Notes: generated by a model not told the origin, from the sequence alone. A stretch of DNA of 64,000 nt from Rubrivivax sp. (GCA_018780805.1 JADMJD010000034.1:1-64000), one strand, 5' to 3'. Shown: positions 1 to 9,538, counted from the stretch's first letter. Made by a program: numbers and translations.

Positions 1-1
1 C

Positions 2-1744
2 AACTGGACCGGCAACCGCATCACCTGCCGCGACTGGTTCCAGCTCTCGCTGAAAGAAGGCCTGACGGTCTTCCGCGACCAGGAGTTTTCGATGGACATG
101 GCCGGCAGCGCGAGCGCGCGCGCCGTGATCCGCATCGAAAACGTGCTCGACCTGCGCCGCGCCCAGTTCACCGAAGACGCCGGCGCGATGGCCCACCCGG
201 TGCGGCCGGACAGCTACGTCGAAATCAACAACTTCTACACCGCCACCGTCTACGAAAAGGGCGCCGAGGTCGTGCGCATGATGCACACCCTGGTCGGCCG
301 CGACGGGTTTGCGCAGGGCATGAAGCTGTACTTCCAGCGCCACGACGGTCAGGCCGTGACCTGCGATCATTTTGCGCAGGCCATCGCCGACGCCAACCCC
401 GGCAGCGCGCTGGCGGAGCACCTGGCGGTCTTCAAGCGCTGGTACGCCCAGGCCGGCACACCCCACCTGTCGGCCCGCGGCCAGTGGGACGCCGAAGCTC
501 AGCGCTACACGCTGACGCTCCAACAGCACAACGCCCACACCGCCGCGCAGCCGGCCAAGCTGCCGCAGCTGATCCCGGTCCAAGCCGGGCTGCTGGCCGC
601 CGACGGCCGCGAGCTGGCGCAGCGCCTGCTGGTGATGACCGAGGCCGAGCAGAGTTTTGTCTTCCACGACATCCCGGCTGAGCCGGTGCCTTCGCTGCTG
701 CGTGGTTTTTCCGCGCCCGTGGTGCTGGACGACGGCCTGGACGATGCCGGCCTGCTGACCCTGCTGCGCCACGACAGCGACGCCTTCAACCGCTGGGAAG
801 CCGGCCAGCGCCTGGCCCTGCGCCGCATGCTGGCGGCTTTGCCCGGCGACGGCCCGGTGGTGCTGGACGCCGCCTTCGTGGACGCGATGCGCGAGGTGTT
901 GTTGCACCCCGGCCTGGACCCGGCCTTCAAGGCCCTGGTGCTGACCCTTCCGTCCGAGGTCTACGTGGCCGAGCAGGTGCAGCCGGTGGACCCGCTGCGC
1001 ATCCACGCCGTGCGTGAATCGATGCGCGACCAGCTGGCCGAACGTCTGGCCGACGACTGGCAAACCACCTGGGACAGCCACCAGGTGGCCGGCGGTTACG
1101 CGCCCAGCCCCGAGCAGGCGGGGCGCCGCGCGCTGGCCAACCTGGCGCTGGCCATGTTGGTGCGCCGCGCCGTGGCCACCGGTGACGAGGTCTGGCCCGG
1201 CCGCGCCTACCAACGTGTCAAGGACGCCGGCAACATGACCGACCGCCACGGTGCGCTGTGGGCCCTGGTCAGCGCCCGTTCGCCGCTGGTGTCGCAAGCG
1301 CTGGCCCGGTTCCACGCCAGCTTCCGCGGTGACCCGCTGGTGGTCGACAAGTGGTTCTCGCTGCAGGCCGAAGCGCCGGAGCCGATGGGCAGCGGCCCGG
1401 GCCAGGTGCTGGCGCAGGTGCGCGCCCTGCTGAAACACCCGGACTTCTCGCTGAAAAACCCAAACCGCGCGCGCAGCCTGATCTTCTCGATGTGCATGCA
1501 CAACCCGGCCGCCTTCCACCGGCCGGACGCCTCGGGCTATGTGTTCTGGGCCGAACAACTGCTGGCCATTGACGCCATCAACCCGCAGCTGGCCGCGCGT
1601 CTGGCGCGTGTGATGGACCGCTGGAGCGTGCTGGCCGAACCCTGGCGCAGCGCCGCCCGCGAAGCCATTGCCCGCGTGGCCGCCAAACCCGATCTGAGTG
1701 ACGACGTGCGCGAAATCGTGAGCCGCGCGCTGGAGGTGAACTGA
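2..1744 (+). CDS. pepN: Aminopeptidase N, C-terminal part (5' end outside window)
   Basis: M1-family zinc aminopeptidase that removes N-terminal residues from peptides in the cytoplasm. The frame is open from base 2, so the start and the HEXXH zinc motif lie upstream of the window. The fragment opens with [13 protein letters not shown], which in E. coli PepN directly follows HEYFH. The Glu in SLKEGLTVF (fragment residue 19) is the third zinc ligand, and TVYEKGAEV carries the catalytic Tyr. The remaining 580 residues include the helical C-terminal domain typical of gammaproteobacterial-type PepN. The stop is one base before the fbp start, and a GGAGGTGA ribosome site for fbp lies in the last codons, so the two are probably co-transcribed. 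Confidence 0.96.
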   Translation, partial: NWTGNRITCRDWFQLSLKEGLTVFRDQEFSMDMAGSASARAVIRIENVLDLRRAQFTEDAGAMAHPVRPDSYVEINNFYTATVYEKGAEVVRMMHTLVGRDGFAQGMKLYFQRHDGQAVTCDHFAQAIADANPGSALAEHLAVFKRWYAQAGTPHLSARGQWDAEAQRYTLTLQQHNAHTAAQPAKLPQLIPVQAGLLAADGRELAQRLLVMTEAEQSFVFHDIPAEPVPSLLRGFSAPVVLDDGLDDAGLLTLLRHDSDAFNRWEAGQRLALRRMLAALPGDGPVVLDAAFVDAMREVLLHPGLDPAFKALVLTLPSEVYVAEQVQPVDPLRIHAVRESMRDQLAERLADDWQTTWDSHQVAGGYAPSPEQAGRRALANLALAMLVRRAVATGDEVWPGRAYQRVKDAGNMTDRHGALWALVSARSPLVSQALARFHASFRGDPLVVDKWFSLQAEAPEPMGSGPGQVLAQVRALLKHPDFSLKNPNRARSLIFSMCMHNPAAFHRPDASGYVFWAEQLLAIDAINPQLAARLARVMDRWSVLAEPWRSAAREAIARVAAKPDLSDDVREIVSRALEVN

Positions 1745-1745
1745 C

Positions 1746-2756
1746 ATGGCACGCCGCATCAGCCTGACGCAGTACCTGGTCGAACAACAGCGCGAACACG
1801 GCCACATCCCGGGCCAGTTGCGCCTGCTGATCGAGGTCGTGGCCCGCGCCTGCAAACGCATCGCGATCGCCGTCAACAAGGGCGCGCTCGGTGACGTGCT
1901 GGGCAGCGCCGACAGCGAAAACGTGCAGGGCGAGATCCAGAAGAAGCTGGACGTCATCAGCAACGAGGTGCTGATCGAGGCCAACGAGTGGGGCGGCCAC
2001 CTGGCCGCGATGGCCAGCGAGGAGATGGACTCCATCCACGTCGTGCCCAACCGCTACCCGCAGGGCGAGTACCTGCTGCTGTTCGACCCGCTGGACGGCA
2101 GCAGCAACATCGATGTGAACGTCTCCATCGGCACCATCTTCAGCGTGCTGCGCAAGGTGGGCCACAACCGTGGCGTGGCGGAAGAAGACTTCCTGCAGCC
2201 CGGCAAACACCAGGCCGCGGCCGGTTACTGCGTCTACGGCCCGCAGAGCATGCTGGTGCTGACCGTGGGCGACGGCGTGGCCATGTTCACGCTGGACCGA
2301 GAAACCGGCTCCTGGCTGCTGACCGAAGACGACGTCAAGATCCCGGCGGACACCAAGGAGTTCGCGATCAACATGTCGAACATGCGCCACTGGGCCCCGC
2401 CGGTGCGCCGCTACATCGACGAGTGCCTGCAGGGCCAGGAAGGCCCGCGTGGCAAGGACTTCAACATGCGCTGGGTCGCCAGCATGGTGGCCGATGTGCA
2501 CCGCATCCTCACGCGTGGCGGCATCTTCATGTACCCCTGGGACCAGCGCGAGCCCGACAAACCCGGCAAGCTGCGCCTGCTGTACGAAGCCAACCCGATG
2601 TCCTTCCTGGTCGAGCAGGCCGGCGGCATGGCCACCAACGGCCGCGAGCGCATCCTCGATGTGCAGCCGGACAAGCTGCACCAGCGCATCAGCGTGGTGC
2701 TGGGCTCGAAGAACGAGGTCGAGCGGGTGACGGCGTACCACCAGGCCGCAGACTGA
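1746..2756 (+). CDS. fbp: Class I fructose-1,6-bisphosphatase
   Basis: Hydrolyses fructose 1,6-bisphosphate to fructose 6-phosphate in gluconeogenesis (and in the Calvin cycle where present); cytoplasmic and Mg-dependent. The 336-residue product matches the usual class I length. The metal-binding segment [17 protein letters not shown] sits near residues 114-130, and the class signature [14 protein letters not shown] lies near the C-terminus. The ATG follows the pepN stop by one base and is preceded by GGAGGTGA at good spacing, which fixes the start and implies translational coupling to pepN. Confidence 0.97.
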   Translation: MARRISLTQYLVEQQREHGHIPGQLRLLIEVVARACKRIAIAVNKGALGDVLGSADSENVQGEIQKKLDVISNEVLIEANEWGGHLAAMASEEMDSIHVVPNRYPQGEYLLLFDPLDGSSNIDVNVSIGTIFSVLRKVGHNRGVAEEDFLQPGKHQAAAGYCVYGPQSMLVLTVGDGVAMFTLDRETGSWLLTEDDVKIPADTKEFAINMSNMRHWAPPVRRYIDECLQGQEGPRGKDFNMRWVASMVADVHRILTRGGIFMYPWDQREPDKPGKLRLLYEANPMSFLVEQAGGMATNGRERILDVQPDKLHQRISVVLGSKNEVERVTAYHQAAD

Positions 2757-2831
2757 AAGGTGTGAATGGCCCGGGGGCCGCACCGGGATTGCCTGACGAA
2801 CAACTTCGCCCAGGCATGACATGATGGATCG

Positions 2832-5177
2832 ATGCCGATTCCTCACGACATCGACACCTTGCTGGAAAGCGACGCCCGCTTCCGGCAGATCGTGGCGGCG
2901 CTGGACCAGGTGTTCTGGGTCATCGACCTGCAGCCCCATGAGCACGTGCCCTATGTCAGCCCCGGTTTTGAGCTGATCTGGGGCCGCAGCGTTGAAGCGC
3001 TGTACGCCGACCCGCGGGTGTGGACCGAGGCCATCGTCGACGCCGACCGACCCAAGGTGCAGCTGGCGTTCGAGCGCTGGCTGGCGGACCCCGATGGCGA
3101 GCGCTTCACGGTGGAGTACCGCATCCGCCAGCCCGGCGGCCAGCTGCGCTGGATCGCTGACCGCGGGCGTGCAGTGCGCGATGCCGACGGCGTGGTGCAC
3201 CGCCTCACCGGCATCGCCGAGGACATCACAGCGCGCAAGCAGGCCGAAGAAACAGCCCAGAGCACCGAGCGCCGATTCAGCCAACTGGTCGAATTGCTGC
3301 CGCAGCTGGTCTGGACCGCGAGCATCGACGGCTTCTGCAGCTACCTCAGCCCGCAATGGGTGGCCTACACCGGCATCGCTGCAGCGCCTCAGCTGGGCAC
3401 CGGCTGGTTGGCGCAGCTGCATGATGAAGACCGGCCGCGGGCCTGGGCCGATTGGCAACGTGCCGTGGCCTCGGGAGCACCCTATGACACCAACTTCCGC
3501 GTGCGCGCTGCCAGCGGGGAGTTCCGCTGGTTCAAAGTGCGGGCCACGCTGCTGGCGGACGAGCCCGGACCGGGTGGCCAATGGTTTGGCACCTGCACGG
3601 ATGTAGACGAACTGACCCGCACGGCCGCCTCCCTGTCCCAGGAGCGTGACCGCCTGGCCGGCATCGCCAGCGCGGCCCCGACGGCCATCCACACGCTGCG
3701 AGTGCCGGCAGCCGGGCGGCCCCATCTCAGCTTCGGAGCCGACCGCGTGGCCCAGCTCTACGGCTTGCCGGACGCACAACTGGCGCTGGATGCGCAGGCG
3801 ATGATCGATGCACTGCACCCGGACGATGCGGCAAGAGTGCATGCCACCGTGCAGGCGGCAGCGGCGGCGCTGTGCAACTGGCACGCGGAGTACCGGATCC
3901 TGCACCCGACGCTGGGTGAACGCTGGATCGAAGGCCGATCGACCCCGGTGCGTGAGCCCGACGGCAGCCTGCTGTGGCACGGCGCGCTCACCGACATCAC
4001 GGCGCGCAAACACGACGAGCAGGCCATGCAGGCCAGCCGGGCCAAGCTGCAGGCCGTGTTCGACCACCTGAGCGAAGGCCTGGTGCTGGCTGCAGCGAAT
4101 GGCACGCTGCTGGAGTGGAACCGCGCCGCGCTGCGTCTGCATGGTTTTGACGAGCAGGGCCCCACGCTGCCGCAGCTGGCCGAGATGCCGCAATACCTGG
4201 ACCTGGCCCACCTGGACGGGCGCCCGCTGCCCCGGTCGGACTGGCCGATGACGCGGCTGCTGCGCGGTGCCAGCCTGGACCACGAAGCGCTGCGCGTGCG
4301 CCACCGCCAGCAAGGCTGGGAACGTGTGTTCGAGTACGCCGGTGTGTCTGTGCACGATGCACAGGGCCAGATCCTGATCGGCGTGCTGCTGGTGCGCGAC
4401 ATCACGGCCCGCCACCGGCTCGAACGTGAGATGCACGATCTCAACCGGGCCCTGGAGCAGCGCGTGAAGGACCGCACCGCAGCGCTGCAGGCGGCGGTCA
4501 AGGAACTGGAGGCGTTCAGCTACTCCGTCTCGCACGACCTGCGCGCGCCCCTGCGTGCGCTGGACGGTTTTTCGCAGGCTCTGCTCAAGGACCATGCCCA
4601 GGGCCTGCCGCCGGAGGGCCAGCGTTACCTGCACATCATCCGGGACAGCGCACTGAAGATGGGCGTGTTGATCGACGACCTGCTGGCGTTTTCGCGGATC
4701 GGCCGCGTGGCGCTGAAGCGCCAGGTGCTGGACACCGGCATGCTGGTGCGCGATGCACTTTCGCAGTTGGCGCCGGCGCTGGAGAATCGCCAGATCGACT
4801 GGCAGATCACGGGCCTGCCCAACTGCCACGGCGACCTGGCGCTGCTGCGCCAGGTCTGGATCAATCTGCTGTCGAACGCCATCAAGTACACCGGCAAACG
4901 TGAGCAGGCCACGATCCACATCGGCGTGCAGCCCGGCCCGGGCGGCGAGCCGGAGTACGTGGTACGCGACAACGGCGCCGGCTTTGACATGCGCTACGTG
5001 CACAAACTGTTCGGTGTCTTCGAGCGGCTGCACCGGACCGACGAGTTCGAAGGCACAGGCGTCGGCCTGGCCATCGTGCAACGCATCCTGCAGCGCCACG
5101 GCGGCAACATCCGAGCCGAAGCCGTGCCCGGCGAGGGCGCCACCTTCTACTTCCACCTCGGTCCAAGCAGCCCATGA
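2832..5177 (+). CDS. Multi-PAS sensor histidine kinase
   Basis: Cytoplasmic sensor kinase of 781 residues with no membrane segment. Four PAS/PAC units can be traced (about 12-140, 145-265, 272-400 and 405-535), three of them ending in DITARK/DITARH-type PAC tails. A HisKA domain follows with the H-box SVSHDLRAPLRAL (phospho-His about 568), then a HATPase domain with DNGAGFDM and GTGVGLAIVQRI. The catalytic part is of the phytochrome-like (Cph1) subtype, but there is no GAF/PHY chromophore module. The stop overlaps the start of the next gene (ATGA), so the response regulator at 5174 is its likely partner. The signal sensed is unknown. Confidence 0.9.
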   Translation: MPIPHDIDTLLESDARFRQIVAALDQVFWVIDLQPHEHVPYVSPGFELIWGRSVEALYADPRVWTEAIVDADRPKVQLAFERWLADPDGERFTVEYRIRQPGGQLRWIADRGRAVRDADGVVHRLTGIAEDITARKQAEETAQSTERRFSQLVELLPQLVWTASIDGFCSYLSPQWVAYTGIAAAPQLGTGWLAQLHDEDRPRAWADWQRAVASGAPYDTNFRVRAASGEFRWFKVRATLLADEPGPGGQWFGTCTDVDELTRTAASLSQERDRLAGIASAAPTAIHTLRVPAAGRPHLSFGADRVAQLYGLPDAQLALDAQAMIDALHPDDAARVHATVQAAAAALCNWHAEYRILHPTLGERWIEGRSTPVREPDGSLLWHGALTDITARKHDEQAMQASRAKLQAVFDHLSEGLVLAAANGTLLEWNRAALRLHGFDEQGPTLPQLAEMPQYLDLAHLDGRPLPRSDWPMTRLLRGASLDHEALRVRHRQQGWERVFEYAGVSVHDAQGQILIGVLLVRDITARHRLEREMHDLNRALEQRVKDRTAALQAAVKELEAFSYSVSHDLRAPLRALDGFSQALLKDHAQGLPPEGQRYLHIIRDSALKMGVLIDDLLAFSRIGRVALKRQVLDTGMLVRDALSQLAPALENRQIDWQITGLPNCHGDLALLRQVWINLLSNAIKYTGKREQATIHIGVQPGPGGEPEYVVRDNGAGFDMRYVHKLFGVFERLHRTDEFEGTGVGLAIVQRILQRHGGNIRAEAVPGEGATFYFHLGPSSP

Positions 5178-5626
5178 GCGACAGCAGCCCCGTCGAGATC
5201 CTGATCGTCGAAGACAACCCCTACGACCTGGAGATGACCCTGCGTGGCTTCACGTCGGCCCGCATGCTCAACCACATCCACGTGGCACGCGACGGCGAAG
5301 AGGCCCTGGACTTCCTGTTCCGGCGCGGCTCGCAGGCCACACGGCCGGCGGGGCCGCTGCCGCGGCTGATCCTGCTCGATCTCAAGCTGCCCAAGGTGGA
5401 CGGGCTGGAGGTGCTGGCGGCCATCCGCGGGCACGACAGCACCCGCACGGTGCCGGTCGTGATGATGACCTCGTCGCAGGAGCAGAGTGACCTGGTGCGC
5501 AGCTACGAGTTGGGCGTCAACAGCTACATCGTCAAGCCGGTGCAGTTCGAAGGGTTTGTGCGCGCCGTGCAGGAGATCGGCATGTACTGGATGCTGCTCA
5601 ACCAACCGCCGGCGGTGGCGGGCTGA
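5174..5626 (+). CDS. Single-domain response regulator, Rcp1-like
   Basis: A receiver domain only, 150 residues, with no output domain. It has the acidic pocket IVEDNPYD, the phospho-acceptor Asp at about residue 69 in LILLDLKLPKVDG, a switch region VVMMTSSQEQSD, and the Lys of SYIVKPVQF. The longer alpha4-beta5 area and the LP(R/K)LILLDLKLPKVDG block are typical of Rcp1-type regulators that pair with phytochrome-like kinases. It overlaps the upstream kinase by 4 nt (ATGA), which implies a dedicated pair. Without an output domain it probably acts by protein contact or as a phosphate relay to another protein. Confidence 0.9.
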   Translation: MSDSSPVEILIVEDNPYDLEMTLRGFTSARMLNHIHVARDGEEALDFLFRRGSQATRPAGPLPRLILLDLKLPKVDGLEVLAAIRGHDSTRTVPVVMMTSSQEQSDLVRSYELGVNSYIVKPVQFEGFVRAVQEIGMYWMLLNQPPAVAG

Positions 5627-5649
5627 AGCGGCGGTCGTCAGCGCGCGTA

Positions 5650-5655
5650 TATACT
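5650..5655 (+). promoter_or_regulatory. Probable -10 box of the tRNA-Thr promoter
   Basis: TATACT lies 12 nt before the mature tRNA 5' end, within a TATATACT run that stands out in this G+C-rich sequence. This position fits a sigma-70 start at about 5661. No good -35 hexamer is visible at 16-18 nt spacing, so the assignment rests on position and the -10 box. Confidence 0.45.
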
Positions 5656-5666
5656 CATGGGCTTTC

Positions 5667-5742
5667 GCCGGTGTAGCTCAGTTGGTAGAGCAGCGCATTC
5701 GTAATGCGAAGGTCGAGGGTTCGACTCCTTTCACCGGCACCA
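5667..5742 (+). tRNA. tRNA-Thr (anticodon CGT)
   Basis: A 76-nt tRNA with an encoded CCA end. The acceptor stem GCCGGTG pairs with CACCGGC, the D-loop contains AGTTGGTAGA, and the T-arm loop contains GGTTCGACTCC. The anticodon loop reads TTCGTAA, giving anticodon CGT, which decodes ACG (threonine). It stands alone between the response regulator and the EamA transporter and is followed by its own intrinsic terminator. Confidence 0.97.
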
Positions 5743-5750
5743 CACACCTG

Positions 5751-5779
5751 AAGGGCCTGACGACATGTCAGGCCCTTTT
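5751..5779 (+). terminator. Rho-independent terminator after tRNA-Thr
   Basis: A perfect 11-bp stem (AAGGGCCTGAC / GTCAGGCCCTT) with a 5-nt loop runs into TTTT. It begins 8 nt after the tRNA CCA end. Confidence 0.92.
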
Positions 5780-5829
5780 CACTGGGCGGTCATGCCCTTT
5801 TTGTTGGGCCCACCATCGCCGTCCGAACC

Positions 5830-6744
5830 GTGAGCACAGCAGCATCCCACCAGCGACTGGCGCTGGCCGCTGGCCTGGCGGTGGTGGCGGTCTGGGGTGC
5901 CAACTTCGCGGTCCAGAAGGCGCTGTTCGACCTGCTGCCGCCCGCGGCCTTCCTGTTTGCGCGTTACCTGATGCTGCCGCTGTGCGCAGCGGCACTGCTG
6001 CTGCACGCCACCGGCGGGCGCTGGCTGCGCCTGCCGCGTGCAGACGCGCTGCGCCTGATCTGGCTGGGCGTGCTGGCGCACACCGTGCACGTGAGCCTGG
6101 TCACCTTCGGCATCCATTGGTCCACCGCGTTTTCCAGCGCGCTGATCATGGCCTGCGGGCCGGTGTTCACGCTGCTGATCCTGCACGCCGCCGGCATCGA
6201 GCGGCTGGCCCGCGGACAGGTGGCGGGTGTGGCCCTGGCCTGCGCCGGGGTGCTGGTCTTCCTGTCCGACAAGCTGCTGGGCGCGCAGTGGACGGCCACT
6301 GGCGGCGACCTGCTGATGCTGTTCGCGGCCTCGCTGTTTTCGTACTACACGGTGATGAGCAAACCGCTGATCCAACGCCATGGCGGTGTGGCGGTGATGG
6401 CCTACGCCACGTTGGCCGGCAGCCCGCTGATCGTGCTGGCGGCGCTGCCCACAGCCTGGCACGCGCCCTGGGCGCAGATGAGTGCGCTGCAATGGGGCCT
6501 GCTGCTGTGGGCCTCGCTGGTCTCGGCCTTCCTGGGCTGGCTGGTCTGGGGCTGGGTCAACGCGCAGCGCGGCGTGGCGCGCACCGCACCGCTGCAGTAC
6601 CTGATGCCGCTGGTGGCTGGCGCCGTGGCCTGGTGGGCCACCGGTGAACGCTTTGGCGCGCTGAAGATCGGCGGTGCCGTGTTGACCCTGGCGGGCGTGG
6701 CGCTGGCCCAGTACGCCACGCGGGCCGAGGTTCAGCCGGCGTAG
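5830..6744 (+). CDS. EamA/DMT-family inner-membrane transporter
   Basis: A 304-residue, very hydrophobic protein with about ten predicted membrane helices in two tandem EamA repeats. The first repeat opens with AVVAVWGANFAVQKALF, the usual EamA start; the second begins around residue 155. DMT-family exporters of this size move amino acids, nucleosides or drugs, but nothing here identifies the substrate. The start is GTG at 5830, just before the first helix. The 3' end overlaps the convergent WYL regulator gene by 13 bp. Confidence 0.88.
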   Translation: MSTAASHQRLALAAGLAVVAVWGANFAVQKALFDLLPPAAFLFARYLMLPLCAAALLLHATGGRWLRLPRADALRLIWLGVLAHTVHVSLVTFGIHWSTAFSSALIMACGPVFTLLILHAAGIERLARGQVAGVALACAGVLVFLSDKLLGAQWTATGGDLLMLFAASLFSYYTVMSKPLIQRHGGVAVMAYATLAGSPLIVLAALPTAWHAPWAQMSALQWGLLLWASLVSAFLGWLVWGWVNAQRGVARTAPLQYLMPLVAGAVAWWATGERFGALKIGGAVLTLAGVALAQYATRAEVQPA

Positions 6745-7709
6745 ACCGCCAGCGCGGCTGTCAGGCGCTCGCGCACCGCTGCGCGCAGGGCCGGCGGGCC
6801 CAGCACCTCCACATGTTCACCATGGCGCAGCACGTCCATGGCCAGCTCGGTGACGTCCACGAAGGGCAGCCTCAAACCGTAGCCCCCATCGTCCCGCCAA
6901 CGGCCCTGCTGCTCGGGGTGCCACTCCTCGTGCGCCACCCAGGCCGCGGCCTCGGCGTCGAAGTGCAGATCGGCCCATTGCACCTCGCGGCCCGCGAAGA
7001 TGCCGTAACCCCGGTCCAGCGCCGCTTCCACCTCGGCCACCGGCACCTCGTGCGCCGGGGTGTCCAGCACCGTGGTCTGCTCGATGGCGTCGAGTGCAAA
7101 CCGGCGCAGGCCGTCGCTGCGGTGGCACCAGGCGTCCAGGTACCAGGTGTGGCGGTAGTGCACCAGGCGCTGCGGCGAGACCTCGCGCTCGCTGCGCGCC
7201 ATGCGCCGGCGGGTCAGGTAGCGCAGCTGCAGCCGGCGCCGCGCCAGCAGGGCGTCGCCCACGCGCTCGAAGGCCTGCGGCGGCACCGGCCGGCGCGCGG
7301 TGCCAGCGATGCGCACACGCTGCATCAGCTCGGCCGCCTGCGCCTCGTTGGCGCCCAGCATGCCGTGCAGCTTGTCCAGCAGCGGCTGCAGGTGGCGTGC
7401 CAGCACACCACCTTCGTCCAGGCCCCGCACCAGCTGGTGCATGGTCAGCAGGGCGTGGATCTCGGGCTCGCTGAACCAGACGCCGGGCAGTTGGTGCTGG
7501 GGCTGGCGGACGTCGGTACCAGCAAGCTGATACCCGTTGCTGTCCCTGTCATAGACGATGGGTGCATCCATGCGGTCACGCAGATACTGCAGGTCGCGCT
7601 TGAGCGTTGCCGCCGACACCTCGAGCTCGTCCAGCAGCCGCTCGAAGCTGACCGAGCCATGGCTGCGGATCAACACCTCAATGCGGTAGAAACGTTCTGT
7701 TCGATCCAT
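6732..7709 (-). CDS. WYL-domain transcriptional regulator (YafY type)
   Basis: Cytoplasmic DNA-binding regulator of 325 residues. The N-terminal winged HTH (about 10-60) contains SVSFERLLDELEVSAATLKRD. The WYL ligand-binding domain (about 145-215) contains LQLRYLTRRR and the name-giving RHTWYLDAWC. A WCX-type C-terminal domain follows. WYL domains bind ligands such as nucleic acids or small effectors and often control stress, DNA-damage or defence genes. It is divergent from the gene at 7806, and a perfect palindrome between them (7726-7748) is a candidate operator. Confidence 0.9.
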   Translation of the reverse strand: MDRTERFYRIEVLIRSHGSVSFERLLDELEVSAATLKRDLQYLRDRMDAPIVYDRDSNGYQLAGTDVRQPQHQLPGVWFSEPEIHALLTMHQLVRGLDEGGVLARHLQPLLDKLHGMLGANEAQAAELMQRVRIAGTARRPVPPQAFERVGDALLARRRLQLRYLTRRRMARSEREVSPQRLVHYRHTWYLDAWCHRSDGLRRFALDAIEQTTVLDTPAHEVPVAEVEAALDRGYGIFAGREVQWADLHFDAEAAAWVAHEEWHPEQQGRWRDDGGYGLRLPFVDVTELAMDVLRHGEHVEVLGPPALRAAVRERLTAALAVYAG

Positions 7710-7725
7710 CGCCCGATCTTATGGG

Positions 7726-7748
7726 GGTAGCTCATCCCATGAGCTACC
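7726..7748. promoter_or_regulatory. Perfect 10-bp palindrome between divergent genes, candidate operator
   Basis: GGTAGCTCAT and ATGAGCTACC flank a 3-nt CCC spacer. The site starts 17 bp upstream of the WYL regulator start and 80 bp before the divergent gene. It could be an operator for autoregulation, or form a hairpin in the plus-strand leader. No T-run follows, so it is not an intrinsic terminator. Confidence 0.5.
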
Positions 7749-7805
7749 AGGCTCACACACTGGCAACGCCGGGGCCCTCCCGGTGTTATCCGAGCGAGTG
7801 CCGCC

Positions 7806-8747
7806 ATGCAACAAGCCCTGTTCGAACCCGCCCTGCTGCCCCCGACCCCGGCCGCCCTTCCGGCCCAGCGCTGGTGGCGGCTGCAGGGCGACACCCGGCG
7901 CCGCGGCCGGGGCCTGGAGCCGCTGCTGGTCACGCCCCGTTTTCTGGCCCGCATCGACAACCCGGTCTGCCCGGTGCTGCGCACGCCGCTGGGCGCACGC
8001 AGCGCCGTGGTGGTGGCGCTGCGCGACGACGCCACCGTGGCCGCCGGCCACCTGGCCACGCTGGGCCCGGCCGCGGCCGCCGCCGCACCGGGCCGCTGGC
8101 AGGACGCCTGGGCCGCCGCCGAGAGCGCCGGCCCCGACAGCCCGCTGGACGCCGCCGCCTGGCGCCGCCTGGCCGTGCTGCGCAGCTTCGTGCAGCCGCT
8201 GCAGCCGGTGGAGGTGGCCCGCCTGCCGCTGCACGTGCTGCCGCCCAACCGCCTGCGGGTGCTGAGCCCGGTGCAAGGCCTGCAGGTGGCGGCGACGCTG
8301 GCGCTGCGCGGCGCAGACCGTGCGGTGCGGCTGTTGCAGCTGGCCGCCCTGGCCACTGGCGAGGACACCCGGCAGGCCCTGCGGGTCTTCGTGCTGACCT
8401 TGCTGGCACGCTGCCCGGCCGATCTGGACCAGCAGCTGCCCGCCACTGCCCGCCAGGCACTGGAAGACCTGTGGGGCGATGCGCTGCTGCAGCGGCGCTG
8501 GGAGCGCCTGGCGCTGCGCCTGTCCAACACCGAAGCCGAACGGCTGCTGCTGCGCGCGCATCGCGGCCGGCTGCTGGGCAACGGCTGGCGGCCGCTGGAC
8601 GCCGGCTTTGCCACTGAAGGCTGGGACCTGCGCACGGCAGAATCAGCGCATGTTGTTGCCCCGATCCGCCTGGTGGACCCTGTTCTGGTTGCAGGTCGCC
8701 GCCGTCACGCTGCTGATGCTGCTGCCTCAGCCGCCGGCCGCCGCTGA
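7806..8747 (+). CDS. Conserved hypothetical protein next to WYL regulator
   Basis: A 313-residue, Ala/Leu/Arg-rich protein with no signal peptide or membrane helix. I do not recognise a named domain. A compact N-terminal block includes RWWRLQGDTRRRG and FLARIDNPVCPV, a sequence style I associate with uncharacterised Burkholderiales proteins. The rest appears alpha-helical. The start ATG at 7806 lies 96 bp from the divergent WYL gene. Its 3' end overlaps the start of the VanZ-like gene by 98 bp in another frame, so the exact C-terminus deserves caution. Possibly controlled by the WYL regulator. Confidence 0.6.
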   Translation: MQQALFEPALLPPTPAALPAQRWWRLQGDTRRRGRGLEPLLVTPRFLARIDNPVCPVLRTPLGARSAVVVALRDDATVAAGHLATLGPAAAAAAPGRWQDAWAAAESAGPDSPLDAAAWRRLAVLRSFVQPLQPVEVARLPLHVLPPNRLRVLSPVQGLQVAATLALRGADRAVRLLQLAALATGEDTRQALRVFVLTLLARCPADLDQQLPATARQALEDLWGDALLQRRWERLALRLSNTEAERLLLRAHRGRLLGNGWRPLDAGFATEGWDLRTAESAHVVAPIRLVDPVLVAGRRRHAADAAASAAGRR

Positions 8748-9015
8748 CACCGGCTGGGACAAGCTGAACCACGTGCTGGCCTTCGCCGGGCCGTGTTTTG
8801 CGGGGCTTTCGGCGCGGGCTGGCCGTGGCTGGCGCAGCGCGGGCACGCTGGCCTTGGGGCTGCTGCTCTGGGGCGCATCGCTGGAGGGCCTGCAAGGCCT
8901 GTTGCCGCCCCGCAGTGCTGAGTGGCTGGACCTGCTGGCCGACGCCGTCGGGATCGCCGGGGGTGCACTGGCCTACGCCAGTGCGCGACGCCTGCTCAGG
9001 ACCGCCGCAGGCTGA
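8650..9015 (+). CDS. VanZ-like small membrane protein
   Basis: 121 residues with three or four hydrophobic segments: WWTLFWLQVAAVTLLMLLP, LNHVLAFAGPCFAGLSA, LALGLLLWGASLEGLQGLLP and DAVGIAGGALAYA. The pattern DKLNHVLAFAG ... ASLEGLQGLLPPRSAEWLDLLADAVG is characteristic of VanZ-family proteins, whose function outside teicoplanin resistance is largely unknown. The ATG at 8650 places the first helix directly after a basic residue. The 3' end overlaps the convergent gene at 8996 by 20 bp. Confidence 0.82.
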   Translation: MLLPRSAWWTLFWLQVAAVTLLMLLPQPPAAADTGWDKLNHVLAFAGPCFAGLSARAGRGWRSAGTLALGLLLWGASLEGLQGLLPPRSAEWLDLLADAVGIAGGALAYASARRLLRTAAG

Positions 9016-9538
9016 CGGGCGCTGGCGCTGGCGGCGCGGCCTGTGACGGCGGCGGCGCGATGTCCAGCACCGCGGCCGTCGGTCGCGCCTCGGACCCGCT
9101 GTCGTGGTCCTGCGCTTCGCGGTCGATCACCGCCACGGCCATTTTCGAGCGCAGCGTGGCCAGGCCCCGCGGTTCCCAGTTGGTCACCAGGCCCTCGAAC
9201 TGCTCGTGGGCACGTTTGAGCACATCCAGCGGCACCTTGTAGAGCGCAGGCCGCAGCCCATGCTGCTCCAGCGCGTGTTCGATGTAGGCCAGGTGCCGCA
9301 GCTCCTGGCGGATCGACACGTCAGCGCCCAGCACCTCAGCCAGTTGCACACGCATCTCGTCCAGCTCACTCTGCGCCCGTGCAGCCAGCGCTTCCTCACG
9401 CGTCGGTGGGCGCTTTGGTGCGGCGCGCTCTGCCAGCTCCACACGCACCCCGCCGCGCAGCTTCAGGCGCAGCTGGCAACGGAAAAACAGGTGGGCAGCA
9501 CGCCCGAGGGGGCGCAGGGTCTTTCGGACGATGTCCAT
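8996..9538 (-). CDS. Conserved hypothetical protein
   Basis: A 180-residue soluble protein that I cannot assign. The N-terminus is basic (VRKTLRPLGRAAHLFFRCQLRLKLR). The middle is helical and charged (REEALAARAQSELDEMRVQLAEVL), followed by a second helical block around LRHLAYIEHALEQHGL. The last 35 residues are Ala/Pro-rich and probably disordered. It lies in line with the diguanylate cyclase gene but 103 bp downstream of it, and overlaps the VanZ-like gene tail to tail. Confidence 0.6.
   Translation of the reverse strand: MDIVRKTLRPLGRAAHLFFRCQLRLKLRGGVRVELAERAAPKRPPTREEALAARAQSELDEMRVQLAEVLGADVSIRQELRHLAYIEHALEQHGLRPALYKVPLDVLKRAHEQFEGLVTNWEPRGLATLRSKMAVAVIDREAQDHDSGSEARPTAAVLDIAPPPSQAAPPAPAPVSLRRS

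Noticed and set aside
1578..5156. Very long open frame on the minus strand opposite pepN, fbp and the kinase
   Set aside because: It is antisense to three clearly identified genes; stop codons are rare by chance at this G+C content, and the product is His/Gln/Arg/Val-rich with no domain.
7721..8617. Ala/Pro-rich 298-codon plus-strand frame overlapping the hypothetical at 7806
   Set aside because: It starts inside the palindrome and has the Ala/Pro/Gly composition of an out-of-frame shadow; the frame at 7806 has conserved-looking blocks.
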